A stretch of 64,000 bases of DNA from Spirodela intermedia (GCA_902729315.2 LR746275.1:2698501-2762500), one strand, 5' to 3'; positions 48,601 to 59,279 are shown, counted from the first letter of the stretch. Made by a program: numbers and translations. Notes: generated by a model from the letters alone, not told the origin.

Positions 48601-50352
48601 ATATTTACGAGGCTTGTGCAGTCCATATGTAATTATGCTTTGCCTGGGAAGAACCAATATGAGAAAAGTTCCATATTAACCAGAAAATCACCATTTATGC
48701 TGAAAGTTTGTTTTTAATTAGTTGCAAATGAATCTATATACTTAATTTTTTGCGGGAAGAAGAAATGTGAGAAAAGTGCCATATTAACGAAGCTAATCAT
48801 CTTTTATGCTAAAAAAAATTGATTTTTAGATTAGCTGTATATTAATCTTAAATACCTATGATCGAGGTGAAGAACTCGATTAAGGTTTGAGTGGGAAGAA
48901 GAAATGCGAGAGAAATATTCATATTTACCACACTAGTCACCTCTTCTGCCAATAGAATAGCCTATATCTGCTAATTTTAACCGTCTAAATGGAATCTGAC
49001 CACTGCCCATGTAATATGTTTCTTCTTTCTCCTTACAATCCCACAATTTAATTTCCTGATATGGAGTAATTTTCTCATACGGTATTCTGCACAAGCTCAA
49101 ACCTAGATGCATCTTTCGTTTACAGTTGCCATCGTAAATCACGTTCTCTTTGATTGTTAAACGGAGTGGCGCTATGATTTGTCGCCTGTGCTTCTATGAA
49201 CAGGACCGCAAGATGGGAGGGCAAGAACGCCTCAATTCACAAAGCATGAGAAAAAAATCCCGGATGAACATCGCAGGTGGAAATCTCCCCTTCCTCCACT
49301 GTTTTAATTTGCCAGTGCTCTGCATATGCTTCACCTGTGTTGAATTATTTACCACCAGTGCAATTCTTGGGCTTGAATAAACCCCATTCACCGGGTTATG
49401 CCCAGCACTCTCTCTTTCTCTCTCTTCAGATGTGTTCCCTTAGATATCTTTCTCTTCCCTCTGTATTGCAGAAGGCCTACTGCTTTGAACTACTCGGAAG
49501 AGGAAGTCCGGCAGTGGAGGGAAGCTCGGAGGAAGAACTTCCCATCAACAGCCAATGTACAGAGGGTTGGGTGCCCCTCCACCCCCTCTTTCTTCACAAA
49601 AACACCCCATGCCCAAGCCTAACGGTTCTCTCTCTTTCTTGCTCACAGAAGCAGGAGAAGATCACCGGAGATTCTGAAGGCCTCCACGAAGATACCAATC
49701 TGTGCCGCCAGGTCAGCAACTCCTTCGCCAGGCCCATCTTTCCAAGTTGGGGCCTTTTTGCCTGAATTTGTCATGTCTGTGTCCGCAGCAACTGAAAGAG
49801 GTTCTCGCCAAACAAATGGAGCTGGGATTTGAAGCCGCAGAAGTACCCTCTTCCTACCTGTTGGACTTGGAGAAGGAGCAGCCTCTGGAAGCACGATCTA
49901 CAAATAAACGTGGAAAGAGGGGCCGAGGATCGGACAAGTGGCAGTCCAAGAAGCAAAGGACCAGGAATGGGCCGCCGCCGCCGCCACCAGCAGAACCGAC
50001 CCTGCTCCAGAAGCTGCTGAATTCTGAGATCAAGAGGGACAGAAGCCGTCTCTTGCAGGCCTTCAGGTTCATGGCCATGAATGCCTTCTTCGACCATTGG
50101 CCCAGCAAATCGTTGGAGTATCCTCTGGTGACCGTCGGAGCCAGCGGCGGCATTGAGGGAAGCGGTGGTGAAAGGACCCAGCTGCCGGCGACAGCGGAGG
50201 GGGCAGCGCCGGCGGAGTGCTCTGATGAGAGTGACTGTGTGACTGATGGCGGCGGCGCTATGGAGGAAGAGGAAGATGGTGCAGCTGGCGGCTCTGAGAA
50301 ACAGGGCTGCTCTGGGGAGCAGCCTGAGGGTGCCACTGAATTGAAGGGGTAG
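45654..50352 (+). CDS. NUFIP-like protein (box C/D snoRNP assembly factor homologue)
   Basis: Exons 45654-45707, 45834-46697, 47888-48010, 48090-48156, 49204-49276, 49472-49565, 49649-49711 and 49789-50352 give 633 residues. I start at the ATG at 45654 because that short exon (MFPFFPSLPSNV) joins in frame to MMLPNVQQQ; if it is untranslated, the start would be 45834. Residues 15-310 are Gln/Asn/Met-rich and low in complexity. The conserved NUFIP core is at 398-419: ALNYSEEEVRQWREARRKNF. It is followed by the helix LKEVLAKQMELGFEAAEVPS and a basic patch (KRGKRGRGSDKWQSKKQR). NUFIP1 bridges SNU13/15.5K to the R2TP complex in snoRNP assembly, so a nuclear role is expected. The C-terminus is acidic and disordered. 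No C2H2 finger of the animal kind is visible. Intron 4 holds diverged tandem repeats. Confidence 0.9.
48646..48960. repeat. Three diverged tandem repeats in NUFIP intron 4
   Basis: Copies beginning GGGAAGAA at 48646, 48754 and 48893 share ATGNGAGAAAA, CATATTAAC or CATATTTAC, and a following TCACCATTTATGC or TCATCTTTTATGC segment. Spacing is 108 and 139 bases. Sequence decay suggests an old event. Confidence 0.75.
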
Positions 50353-50767
50353 CCCCTTCTGTGCCTTTCTTGCTGCTCAAAATTCTTCTGTTTATGGTTA
50401 ATTTTGGTCTCTTTGCGCCCAATATTTCCTCCTTTGGTGCCCAATATCCCCTCTGCTGAGCTCGCAGTTCTCTCAAAAGCCATGGGGCGCAGGCGTTGAG
50501 AAACGATCGAAAAGTCAGCCCTTTTGGCGGCCAAAGCGAAGGGAAGAGTTTTGGAGCAGACCCACGTGGCAAAAAATGACAATACCCACGTGGGCCCTTT
50601 TGACATGTTTGACTTTTGATGGCCCAAATTGGACCCACTAAGCGGTCGATTATCCATTTTCTTTCTCTTGAGCAAAACCGCAAACAGATGGAGGGCGTTA
50701 CATAATTGACGATGATGGGGAGCCGCTCTCCATTCAACCATGGCCGCCCTTCCTCCTCGCCACACCT
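50353..50767 (+). promoter_or_regulatory. Short promoter of the PPR gene with G-box and site II motifs
   Basis: Only 415 bases separate the NUFIP stop from the PPR ATG, and they include the NUFIP 3'UTR. At 50559-50600 there are two CACGTGG motifs; the second runs into GTGGGCCC, and GGCCCA follows at 50622. Such site II-like TGGGCC/GGCCCA elements are frequent in promoters of plant genes for organelle proteins, which suits a PPR gene. Confidence 0.55.
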
Positions 50768-52731
50768 ATGTCGTCGATCCGAAACCCTAAGAAATCTCTG
50801 ACAACTGGTCAAGTTAATGGGTCCATGGCGAGGTTGGTTCCCTCCGAGAAGAAGGTCAACGTAGCAGGATCTCCCCATCACCATCTCCGGCAACGGCAGC
50901 AGCAGATCGAGGAGCACATCGCAAGGCTGATTCAGTCATGCCCAAACATGAGCAGTCTGCGCCAAGTCCACGCCCACCTCCTCAAGCTCCCCTCCATCTC
51001 ATCCTCCGTCTACTTCCTCTCCAAGATCATCGGATACTGCGCATCTTCCCCTTCAGGAGACATGGCCTATGCCCGGAGGATCTTCAGCCAGATTCCTCAT
51101 CCTAACGTCTTCTCCTGGAACTCCATGATCAGGGGCTGCTCCAAGCTTCAGAACCTGTCCAGAGAGTCCATCTCTCTCTACAAGCGGATGCTCCAGAGCG
51201 GCTCCGCCAGCCCCAACAGCTTCACCATTGCCTTCGCTCTCAAGGCCTGCTCGTTAGTCTCCGGCCTGTGGGAAGGCTCCCAAATCCACGCCCATGTCTA
51301 CAGGTTTGGGCTCGATTCGAGCCCCTTCGTTCAAACTGGGTTACTGAATCTGTACGCCAAATGCGAGCGCATTGATTCTGCGCGGTCGATCTTCGACGAG
51401 AGCCCTGGAAAGAACTTGGTCTCCTGGAGCGCCATGATCGGTGGGTACGCGAGGGTCGGGATGGTCAACGAGGCCCTCGACCTGTTCAGGGAGATGCAGG
51501 AGAACGGGATCGACCCGGATGAGGTGACCATGGTGAGCGTCATCTCTGCCTGCGCAAGAGCAGGAGCTCTGAGCTTGGGGAGATGGCTCCATGCGCTCAT
51601 CGACAGGAACGGGATCGAGCAGGACATGGAACTCACCACCGCCCTCATCGACATGTACGCCAAGTGCGGCTCCATCGGCATAGCAAGGAAGCTGTTCGAC
51701 GAAATGCCACAGAGAGACACCAAGGCCTGGAGCTCCATGATCGTCGGGCTCGCCATCCATGGCCTCGTAGAGGACGCTCTGCAGCTCTTCTCCCAGATGA
51801 GAGAATCCAAGGTTATTATATATAGCAAAATCTCTGTTACAAAAGCTCCCTCTTTTGCCTTGCATTGAATGAACAAAATCTCTCTTCTCTCAAGGTGAAG
51901 CCTAACGAGGTGACCTTCGTCGGATTACTGTCGGCGTGCGCCCACCGAGGGTTGGTGTCGGAAGGGCGGCGGTTCTGGTCAACAATGCGAGAACTAGGGA
52001 TCGAGCCGTACATGGAGCACTACGGCTGCATGGTTGACCTCCTCTGCCGAGCCGGGCTGATCGAGGAGGCTCACTCCTTCGTCAACGCCATGCCCGTCCC
52101 TCCAAATCCGGTGATCTGGAGGACCCTCCTCGTCGGCTGCAAGAACAGGCGCATGCTGGCAAAGGGCGAGGCCATCGCCAGGCAGCTGCTGGAGCTGGAG
52201 CCGAGAAATGCGGAGAACTACGTGGTCCTCTCCAATCTGTACGCCATGAGCTCGCAGTGGGAGAAGGTGGCCGGATTGAGGAAGACGATGAGGGACGGCG
52301 GCGTAAGGGCGGCGGCGGGGCTGAGCTGCGTGGAGATCGCCGGCCGCCTCCACCAGTTCGCCGCCGGGGGAGGTGGCGGAGAAGCGCACCCGGAGATGGA
52401 GGGGATCAGGGCGGTGCTGAAGGAGGTGGCGGAGAGGGTGAGGTTGGCGGGGCACCGCCCGGCGACGGCGGCGGTGCTGCACGATGTGGGGGAGGAGGAG
52501 AAGGAGATGGCGCTGTGCGAGCACAGCGAGAGGCTGGCCATCGCCTACGGGATGATGAAGACGGCGCCACCGGTGGCGATACGGGTGGTGAAGAACCTGA
52601 GGGTCTGCGTTGACTGCCACGAGGTGACGAAGATCATCAGCAGGGAGTTTGACCGAGAGATCGTCGTGAGAGACCGCGTGCGGTTCCATCGTTTCGTCGG
52701 CGGGGTGTGCTCTTGCGGCGACTTCTGGTAA
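50768..52731 (+). CDS. PPR protein, PLS class with E/DYW-type C-terminus (DFW ending)
   Basis: Exons 50768-51811 and 51895-52731 give 626 residues. The PPR array begins near residue 75 and is of the PLS type: NVFSWNSMIRGCSKLQN, KNLVSWSAMIGGYARVGMV, DEVTMVSVISACARAGAL, TALIDMYAKCGSIGIARKLF and NEVTFVGLLSACAHRGLV. E motifs (VIWRTLLVGCKNR, NYVVLSNLYAMSSQWEKV) and a PG-box region (AGLSCVEIAGRLHQF) follow. The DYW deaminase-like domain has H558-S-E560 and C586-V-D-C589-H590, the zinc and catalytic signatures. It ends CSCGDFW, where most members have CSCGDYW. DYW-class PPR proteins edit C to U in organelle RNA. The N-terminus (Lys/Ser/Arg-rich) may target an organelle. The 83-base intron is unusual, since most PPR genes have none. 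The E/DYW part is much more GC-rich than the N-terminal half. Confidence 0.93.
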
Positions 52732-53481
52732 CGGGCCCCTTTACAGCCCAATACCAGAAGGCCCATTTACGAGCTCAACATTAACTAGGTCTGATGTAGC
52801 CCAGACTCCGCACGTCCCCCCCCCGAGAGAGAGAGAGAGAGGGTATAATGAGCCGCGCGCGAGATTATTGGGCTAAGATTGGGCACGGCGTGATTAACTG
52901 GGCCATATTAGAAAGGCCTAAATGGGACAGTAATGGGCCGATCATGAATTCTGGATTTTGATTAAATGGACCAAGGCAAGAAAAATGGGCCGGAGTAATT
53001 GCCGAAATGAGTGCCACTCAACAAATTATTCCGATTTTTTCTTATTTTGTATAAATTGCAAACTCAAGAAGGTGGTCCCACGGAAGGTGGTCCTTACAGC
53101 TGGCTTGCCACGTCAAGGCTGGCCCACATGAGTAGTAACTGCCACAAATGGGTCGGCTCGACAGCCCACTATATCCGATGGTCCGTATCCACGCAATCAA
53201 TTGGGCTGGGCCAGACTTGCCAGCAAGGACAAACATAGAATTTAAACTAATAAAGGGCCCAGTAGTAAATATATATGATTTGATTTAACCATGTTTTCTT
53301 AAAAGACATAATCTGAGTAAATCCGATAACTAAAGGGAGATTCGAGTAGTTTTCTAGGGAGTTTTGTATAATATTAAGAAGCATTTACGTAACGTAGGGA
53401 GGAAGGGTGAGGAAGGGGGGAGGGAAACTGGGCTTTTGTGGGCCCTCTGGGCTTCCGACATGCCCAACACGTGTTTTGCTT
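52732..53481. other. Spacer with a cluster of GGCCCA/TGGGCC motifs
   Basis: No gene is visible. The stretch 52733-53265 carries at least eight GGCCCA/TGGGCC/GGGCCC-type motifs, and a GA tract lies at 52826-52841. It separates the PPR 3' end from the 3' end of the minus-strand PKS-like ORF, so promoter activity is not expected from gene order alone. Confidence 0.4.
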
Positions 53482-54147
53482 TTACAGGTGGAGCCCAATA
53501 AAGGCTGCCGTCTCCGTCACGGTCGTGGACGGCCTGGCGACGCTCCGCCGGACGCCGCCGATTCCGCGAGGTCCCTCCGCCGCTGCCCAAGGCGGCGCGT
53601 TCGGCGACCACGGCGGCGTCATCTGCGCGGAGAAGCTCCTGATCTCGAACAGGTCCGAGCTCGAATCGCTGTTCTGGGACACGGCGTCGCCGGAGGGGAA
53701 CTCGCTCACCATCCGCTGCCGAAGCTCCGGCGCCATGCTCGGCGGCTGCGGCGCCTCCTCGGTGGGCTGTAAAACAATGTCCGGCGAGTGGACCGGCGGG
53801 CTGATGAGGTTGGGGACTTCTCCCGCCGCGGTGATGGGTCGTCGTCTGGTTGGGAGAGAAAAGGGTCGCAGGAACATCGCCAGCGGGAGGCGCACCGTCG
53901 CCATGTTCCTCTTCTCCAGCTCCTGCAACGCGAAGCCCATCCCCCTCTCCACGGGAGCTTCTCCGCCGCCGGGAACATCTCCCCTTTTCGAGTATCTAGT
54001 TCTCTCCTCGACGTCGACGGCCTTGCCGCAATGGCAGGGGCATCTGCTCCTGAAGAGCCATCTGCGCGACGAAACGCGAAGATCATCCGTCGAGTTTCTT
54101 CCCTTGCTCGCCGTCGTCGAACGGAGGGGCCTCCGTGACCAGATCAT
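53482..54147 (-). CDS. PHYTOCHROME KINASE SUBSTRATE-like ORF, probably truncated
   Basis: The minus-strand ORF starts at the ATG whose complement is at 54145-54147 and encodes 221 residues. Upstream, the frame runs into a (GA)n tract that encodes only an Arg-Glu repeat. Three pieces resemble PKS proteins, in the PKS order: RSRCPCHCGKAVDVEE (about 34-49), a Pro-rich PNLISPPVHSP stretch, and DSSSDLFEIRSFS, close to the SDASSDLFEIESL block of PKS1. Missing are the N-terminal FDAEKYF-type block and the C-terminal APSEASIEWSVVTAS-type block. PKS proteins bind phytochrome and phototropin at the plasma membrane and act in phototropism. At half the usual length and without flanking motifs, this may be a pseudogene, a short paralogue, or a coincidence. 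The plus-strand ORF over the same region has no recognisable motif. Confidence 0.42.
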   Translation of the reverse strand: MIWSRRPLRSTTASKGRNSTDDLRVSSRRWLFRSRCPCHCGKAVDVEERTRYSKRGDVPGGGEAPVERGMGFALQELEKRNMATVRLPLAMFLRPFSLPTRRRPITAAGEVPNLISPPVHSPDIVLQPTEEAPQPPSMAPELRQRMVSEFPSGDAVSQNSDSSSDLFEIRSFSAQMTPPWSPNAPPWAAAEGPRGIGGVRRSVARPSTTVTETAAFIGLHL

Positions 54148-54155
54148 CTCCTGTG

Positions 54156-54159
<4 letters not shown>

Positions 54160-54218
<59 letters not shown>
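54160..54218. repeat. Long (CT)n/(GA)n microsatellite
   Basis: A nearly pure CT tract of about 58 bases on the plus strand, directly 5' of the PKS-like ORF on the minus strand. Confidence 0.95.
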
Positions 54219-54222
<4 letters not shown>

Positions 54223-54565
54223 AGGCCGTTCATACGTACATTTGTGTATTATTCCATAAGTACACATCCACAATGGGCTGACCCAAATAGGTGCAAATTG
54301 GGTCTGATTACGAGTCCATTATTTTTTGAGCCCATTTTGTGGGCCTGGTGGATTCGCTGTTCAGTTGGGCGTCCAATTTTCTGAGTTGAGGCCCAAAAAA
54401 TGACATGGTGGGCCCGGTCCGATAAGAGGGCTGTTGAAGGACCACTCCCGGAGGGTAGTCTCGGCGCCGGCGCCTAGCCGGCGTGCCGGATGCTTCAGAA
54501 GTCATCGAAGTAGTTGAATCTACAACTATTCCTGTTTGTTTATTTTTATTTATTTATTTATTTTT

Positions 54566-54754
54566 CTCTCTCTATGTCTCTGTCTGTCTGTCTGTCTCTG
54601 TCTGTCTCTCTCTCTCTCTCTCTCGCTCTCTCTCTCTCGCGCTCTCTCTCTCGCGCTCTCTCTCTCTCTCTCGTCTCTCTCTCTCTCTCTCTCGCTCTCT
54701 CTCTCTCGCGCTCTCTCTCTCGCGCTCTCTCTCTCTCTCTCGCTCTCTCTCTCT
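54566..54754. repeat. Compound CT-rich low-complexity block
   Basis: CTCTCT/TCTGTC runs interrupted by CGCT units, with a repeating 20-30 base pattern (CTCGCTCTCTCTCTCGCG). It reads as Ser-Leu-Ala repeats on the plus strand and Arg-Glu repeats on the minus strand. Confidence 0.93.
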
Positions 54755-55365
54755 AGCCTGTTCCTTGGGTTTTTCTACCTCCACGACTTTCTCTCTCGGT
54801 GGGTTTCGACGGCAGCCCTCCTCCACGACTTTTCCAAAGTGAGCAGACCTCCTGTTCGATCATTTGTCTTACCCGTATTCCTTCCTCATGGTGCTCTTGA
54901 CTGAGCGTAAACACCACGAAAACAGTAAGACCCAATTCTTAGTACATTTTCAGGAAAACAATTGCCGCTTTAAATTCTCACTATAACAATCTCCATATAA
55001 AACGAGTCTCAACCTGCCTCCCTCCCTCACTCTCTCTCTCTCTCTCTATCTATCTTTATATCTATATATATATCGCTCGTTCGCTCGGTCTGGAGGAGTC
55101 TGAAGGGGGAAATGCGACATTCATGGCGACGGGTGACAGACGAACCCTCGCTCCCCTCCCCGCTTGAATGCGGGGGCTCAATTGGCGGTCTCAATTAAGT
55201 GGCCCGTGCACAGGGGCACATGGGAAAGTTGGTGCCGGCATGGCTCATTAGGTCTTCGCACATCTACTTCTCACGCATGCAGCTCATGCATGGATGAGGA
55301 AATTCAATGCACCAACTGAAACGGAGGTATTGATGATGACGACGATTACTACTATACACACTTCT

Positions 55366-55370
<5 letters not shown>

Positions 55371-55418
<48 letters not shown>
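55371..55418. repeat. (CT)n microsatellite
   Basis: A pure CT tract of about 48 bases in the spacer. Confidence 0.95.
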
Positions 55419-55420
<2 letters not shown>

Positions 55421-56174
55421 TTGCATAAAGATCGAGGGGACAGAAGCCGGAGCAGCCTGACAGAACCGCGTACCATGAATCGTTTATGGTTAGGGTCGAG
55501 CTTTGAATATCCTACTTGTTTCAGTAAGCTCTCAATGATTGATTGATACCACATTTAATGAGCGATGAGTAGCAGCCGCTAATAGTTATAGTTCAGTCGA
55601 GAGAAATGCAGACCTCGCCCGCCATGTCAGTGCTTGCTCCGGCTTTCTTCATCAGTTCGAGCTGCTGAAGACCTTTTAATGGCGGGAACAGGAGATGGTT
55701 ATGCATTTACAGTGGACTTCTTCAAAACATATTTCGATATCTCATGATATGGGAAGAAGAGAAAGCTGTGAAAAACTAAGGAAATTTTAGCTCATGGTGA
55801 GAACTTTAAAACCCGCTCATAATCACACATTGCCACACAAAAATGAGAAAAATGAGGAAGAAATCGAGGTTGATATCCCTATTTCTCAGGGGCAAGAAGA
55901 ATAATTCGACAGTTCTGCTATTAAAAGGCCATTCATGCACACAACTTGGTTATATCCGCGCAATATATAGGGGAAGTATATAATTAAACCTCTTGATGGA
56001 AAGGAGGAATCTGGGCTTTCGAAATAAATAAATAAATAATAAAACAAGGAGATCTTGGCGAAACAGGTGGAAGAACATTTTGATTCCCATAAGAATAACG
56101 AGACCTGCCGTCAGAATTCACGCAACAATTTGGTGTGCAGACCGAACAAACAGATGAAACCCGCGAGGGAATCG

Positions 56175-56441
56175 TTAACATTGGGGAGAAGTGACGGAGG
56201 AGCAGTCGCAGGGGGCCTCCCTCTCCACCTCCCTCTTGTGGAAGCTCCGGTGGCAGCCGCAGGCGGCGCACTTGAGAGCTGCGCCGGTGCCTTCCTCTCC
56301 GGCGGCCATGAATTCCATGCAGCCGTCCACTGCGTAGCCGCCGATTCTGGCGGCGTGGTTCTTCCTGCACTCCCTATACCTCACCACCTTCTCCTTCTTC
56401 ACCGGCGGTGCCGCCACCTTTGGCTCTTGCAGCGGTCCCAT
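56175..56441 (-). CDS. MINI ZINC FINGER protein (ZF-HD dimerisation domain only)
   Basis: This is a single-exon minus-strand gene of 88 residues. The ATG complement is at 56439-56441; the longer frame begins with GTG. Residues about 20-74 are the ZF-HD dimerisation domain: [25 protein letters not shown], then [23 protein letters not shown]. The Cys/His ligands (C-x3-H, C, C-x2-C-x-C-x2-H-x3-H) are all present. No homeodomain follows. MIF proteins are microproteins that dimerise with ZF-HD homeodomain factors and block their DNA binding, affecting hormone responses and meristem or flower termination. The length equals that of the shortest Arabidopsis members. The gene probably carries a TATA box about 130 bases upstream. 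The tail ([11 protein letters not shown]) has extra Cys residues. Confidence 0.94.
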   Translation of the reverse strand: MGPLQEPKVAAPPVKKEKVVRYRECRKNHAARIGGYAVDGCMEFMAAGEEGTGAALKCAACGCHRSFHKREVEREAPCDCSSVTSPQC

Positions 56442-56567
56442 ATCCCCCACACCCACTTCAACACGAAGAGGAACACGACGATACAGACCAATCCCAGAAA
56501 CGAAGTTTGTCGAAGAAGAAGAAGGGGGAAGAGAGAGAGAGCTTGGCGTTGTGGAGAAAGCAGGTGG

Positions 56568-56574
56568 CTTTATA
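56568..56574 (-). promoter_or_regulatory. TATA box of the mini zinc finger gene
   Basis: On the minus strand this reads TATAAAG, 127 bases upstream of the ATG. A GA tract (CT on the minus strand) at 56531-56541 falls in the expected leader, a layout similar to that of the RING-H2 gene. Confidence 0.6.
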
Positions 56575-59261
56575 CGGAAAGTGGGGGGAGGGGGGAGGGG
56601 GGGGGGGTTCTGCGGAGGGGAGGGTTAACCTGTTTGGAAGGCCAGTTAATACGGGGAACAGTTGCCATTTTTGTCGCGATGTGCATATTAGGAGGAAAGC
56701 CCCACTGATGTTCTGCCACGACAGCACTGGGGCCCAGGATATTATTGGGCATGTAAAGTCAACAGACCGGTTACTTCCACGAGTCGTCAAGATGCCTCGG
56801 CATGCTATAAGACCATGTGATGTCGAGCTCTCCGCCCAAAGTCAGTATTAAATTCTTTTAACTGCGAATAAAAAGGTAAAATGGAACTGATTCTAACTGA
56901 AAATAAGTAAATTAAAATCTGAAATATTTGGTCGGTAACAAAGCCAGTGAAAGTAGAAGCGGAGACGTGTCCATCATTTTCAACCTACACGTGCAAAAAT
57001 AACCTCTCTATTTCTCTCTCTAAGATGACGTCGGAGACACACCCCGCCGATATTGTTGGTTATCTCATTACGCCGGCAGGGTGGGCCTTCGCACACGTGC
57101 AGGTTCGTCGCGAGGTCCCCCGGAATGAAAGATGCTGACGACCCTTCTTCCCTACCCCACTGAGGAGAGAGAGAGAGAGAGAGAGGGCCTCCTCTCTCTC
57201 CTCGTTTCATGTGGAGAAGGTTGCGAGGAATAGTAATTCTAGAGAGAGGGGAGGGGTAGCCGCGCGGAGTTGTTAGATCGTGTCCCCGTTCTTTGGTTGG
57301 AGAGGGGATGAAAAACAGTAGCGAACACGGTGTGTCGGCGTTAGGAAGCGTACTAGGGACGGCCTCCCCGTCCGACGAGGACGGGTGCAACAGCGAGCGA
57401 AAGAAAGAAAATGTAGAGATAGAGATATAGATTGATGCTGGACAGAGAGAGAGAGAGAGAGGAGAGGAGAGGGCCCGTTCTCTTGGTGTGCGGACAGCGG
57501 GGACCTACTGGAGTCTCGAGTGTCGCTTCCGTGCCCCTCGGAGCACGCACGCACTCACTTACGCCACCACCCGGATGCGAGAGAGAGAGAGAGAGAGAGG
57601 CCAGGTGATGAAGCGGAGTGTACCTTCTGCTCTCGCTGGTCTCAGGGAGCTGAGAGTGTTTAAAAATATAGCAATTTGTACTTAACTTTATATGACTACA
57701 TATTTAAAGACGAAGCTGCCAATAAATAAATAATTAAATAAATAAATATTATATCAAGCTATATTTTATTAATTCAAATGGGTAATTAATTTCCTTTCTC
57801 AGAGTTGGATTTATTTTGGAGCATTTTTTTTATTACCATTGACGATGATCAGTCGTTTTTATGCTCGAGAGCCTCGTAAATCAAGAAAAACCCTCGGAAA
57901 ATATTTAGCGATCACAATTAACTTCATACGTATGAAGATCTTCACGTATGAAGATCTATTGTTCTACGACTTGCCACAGAGAAGAGAAGTAGCGTGGGTC
58001 AGCACCATTCAGACAAAACAGTTGGTCGGCGCTCTAGAGCTCTCGATCTCAGTCATACAGGAGAAGGAAATCGAGTCAGCGCACCATTCCTAAGTTGACT
58101 CCGCTTCCCACAGACGCAGTTTAGAGACCGTCGTTAGTCAACGGGAAGGAAGAACCCTCAGTCGAACCCATTAGATAACTCTACCCATTCCCTCTAACGG
58201 CGGCGGCGGTAGTGGTGGTGGCGGTGGAGGATGACTCAAGAACATCAAAAGGTACGAAGAACTCCACGGCGGGGTCCCGCCAGCTCTTCGCATTCCCACC
58301 GTTCGCCTCACCGCGAAGAGAGAGAGAGAGAGAGAGAGAGGGCCTCCGGAAGTGGGTATATAATAACCAGAGAGAGATGTGGATGGTTGCAGGTGATCGG
58401 AACCCGGGAATCGTCGACCATATCTTTCTCCCATTGTCGATGGCATCTGGTATTAAAGAAGATTTTCCTGTGGAGAGATCGGGCCAGTGCAGGGCACGGA
58501 AAACTCGGGGCGGAGTAGAAATATCTACCAATTCCTAACATCTCCATCACGGAGAAGCCATCGCCGAGAGTATTTAAGAAGCTCAGCGCCCCCTCACTCA
58601 TGTTCTACTCTCTCTCTCTCTCTCTCTAGGGGCTCTAAGGGGGGTAGTCTCTAGGGGTCGGAAATGGATTTATACACGTGGATAATTGGTGAGGCGGATA
58701 CCATAATTAGCATAGGTAAACGTGGATCAAGCGAAATTAGAAAAAAAAACCTCTGTCAATGAACATCAACTAACTGATGCTGACGTGGTGTTGAGACCCC
58801 ATGTGAGCGGGAAATCCCACCAACCAGCCCATGGGCCCATTAAAACTCTCAAGGACGGCCCGATGGGTACTTGTTTAATTGCCACGATATGAGTTTGTGG
58901 GAAGGGTGTCCTCGAAAGGAGCCCATTAAGGAGGGCCCATTTAATTTCGTTGATGGCCCACCTTAAATGGTGGGTAAAGGATGGTGATTCTACAGAGTTA
59001 GATGGTATGACGTACGAGGCCAATAAATGAGACAGGGTGTGATTAGCTGAATGGAGACGATCTGGGCTCACAGCCCATTATGATCTCGCCGGCCAGAAAG
59101 GCCCACATTTGGAGCGGCGCTTGGCCCAGTGTCCAATCCATTCATGCCACGTGGCAGTAGAGGCCTTCCTCAAGCTGGTAGCGATCATGCTCTTGAGGAA
59201 TTCAGTTTTTCTTCCTTCATTCTCAAAATGATGGTCTGACTTCAGATTGTGATTTTCATTA

Positions 59262-59279
59262 TGGTATTCAGAGCTTCCC
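59262..59279 (+). other. Possible tRNA-Met primer-binding-site-like sequence
   Basis: TGGTATTCAGAGCTTCCC differs by one extra T from the TGGTATCAGAGC consensus used by plant copia and TRIM elements. It lies 120 bases before the first LTR-like repeat, not after it, so the element structure is not the standard one. Confidence 0.35.

Larger units (their letters stand above)
54148..56174. other. Repeat-rich spacer between PKS-like and mini zinc finger genes
   Basis: A compound CT/CTCG low-complexity block covers 54566-54754, and further CT tracts lie at 55030-55049 and 55371-55418. The ORFs here consist of Ser-Leu or Arg-Glu repeats and are not genes. TATATATATC at about 55064 is TATA-like, with no ORF behind it. 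The 3'UTR of the mini zinc finger gene should occupy the right end. Confidence 0.5.

Noticed and set aside
49854-50917. Long minus-strand ORFs (303 and 219 residues) across the NUFIP 3' end and PPR 5' end
   Set aside because: They span two plus-strand genes and their spacer, with no conserved domain.
53438-54259. Plus-strand ORF of 273 residues over the PKS-like region
   Set aside because: It reads through the (CT)n tract as Ser-Leu repeats and contains no family motif, whereas the minus strand shows ordered PKS-like blocks.
54483-54904. Three overlapping plus-strand ORFs of 80-122 residues made of Ser-Leu-Ala repeats, and the opposite-strand Arg-Glu ORF
   Set aside because: They are direct translations of a CT/CTCG low-complexity block with no domain, no codon bias and no promoter or splice context.
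55130-55200. GGTGACAGACGAACCCTCGCTCCCC, reminiscent of miR156
   Set aside because: The mature miR156 sequence is not present; the match is limited to TGACAGA.
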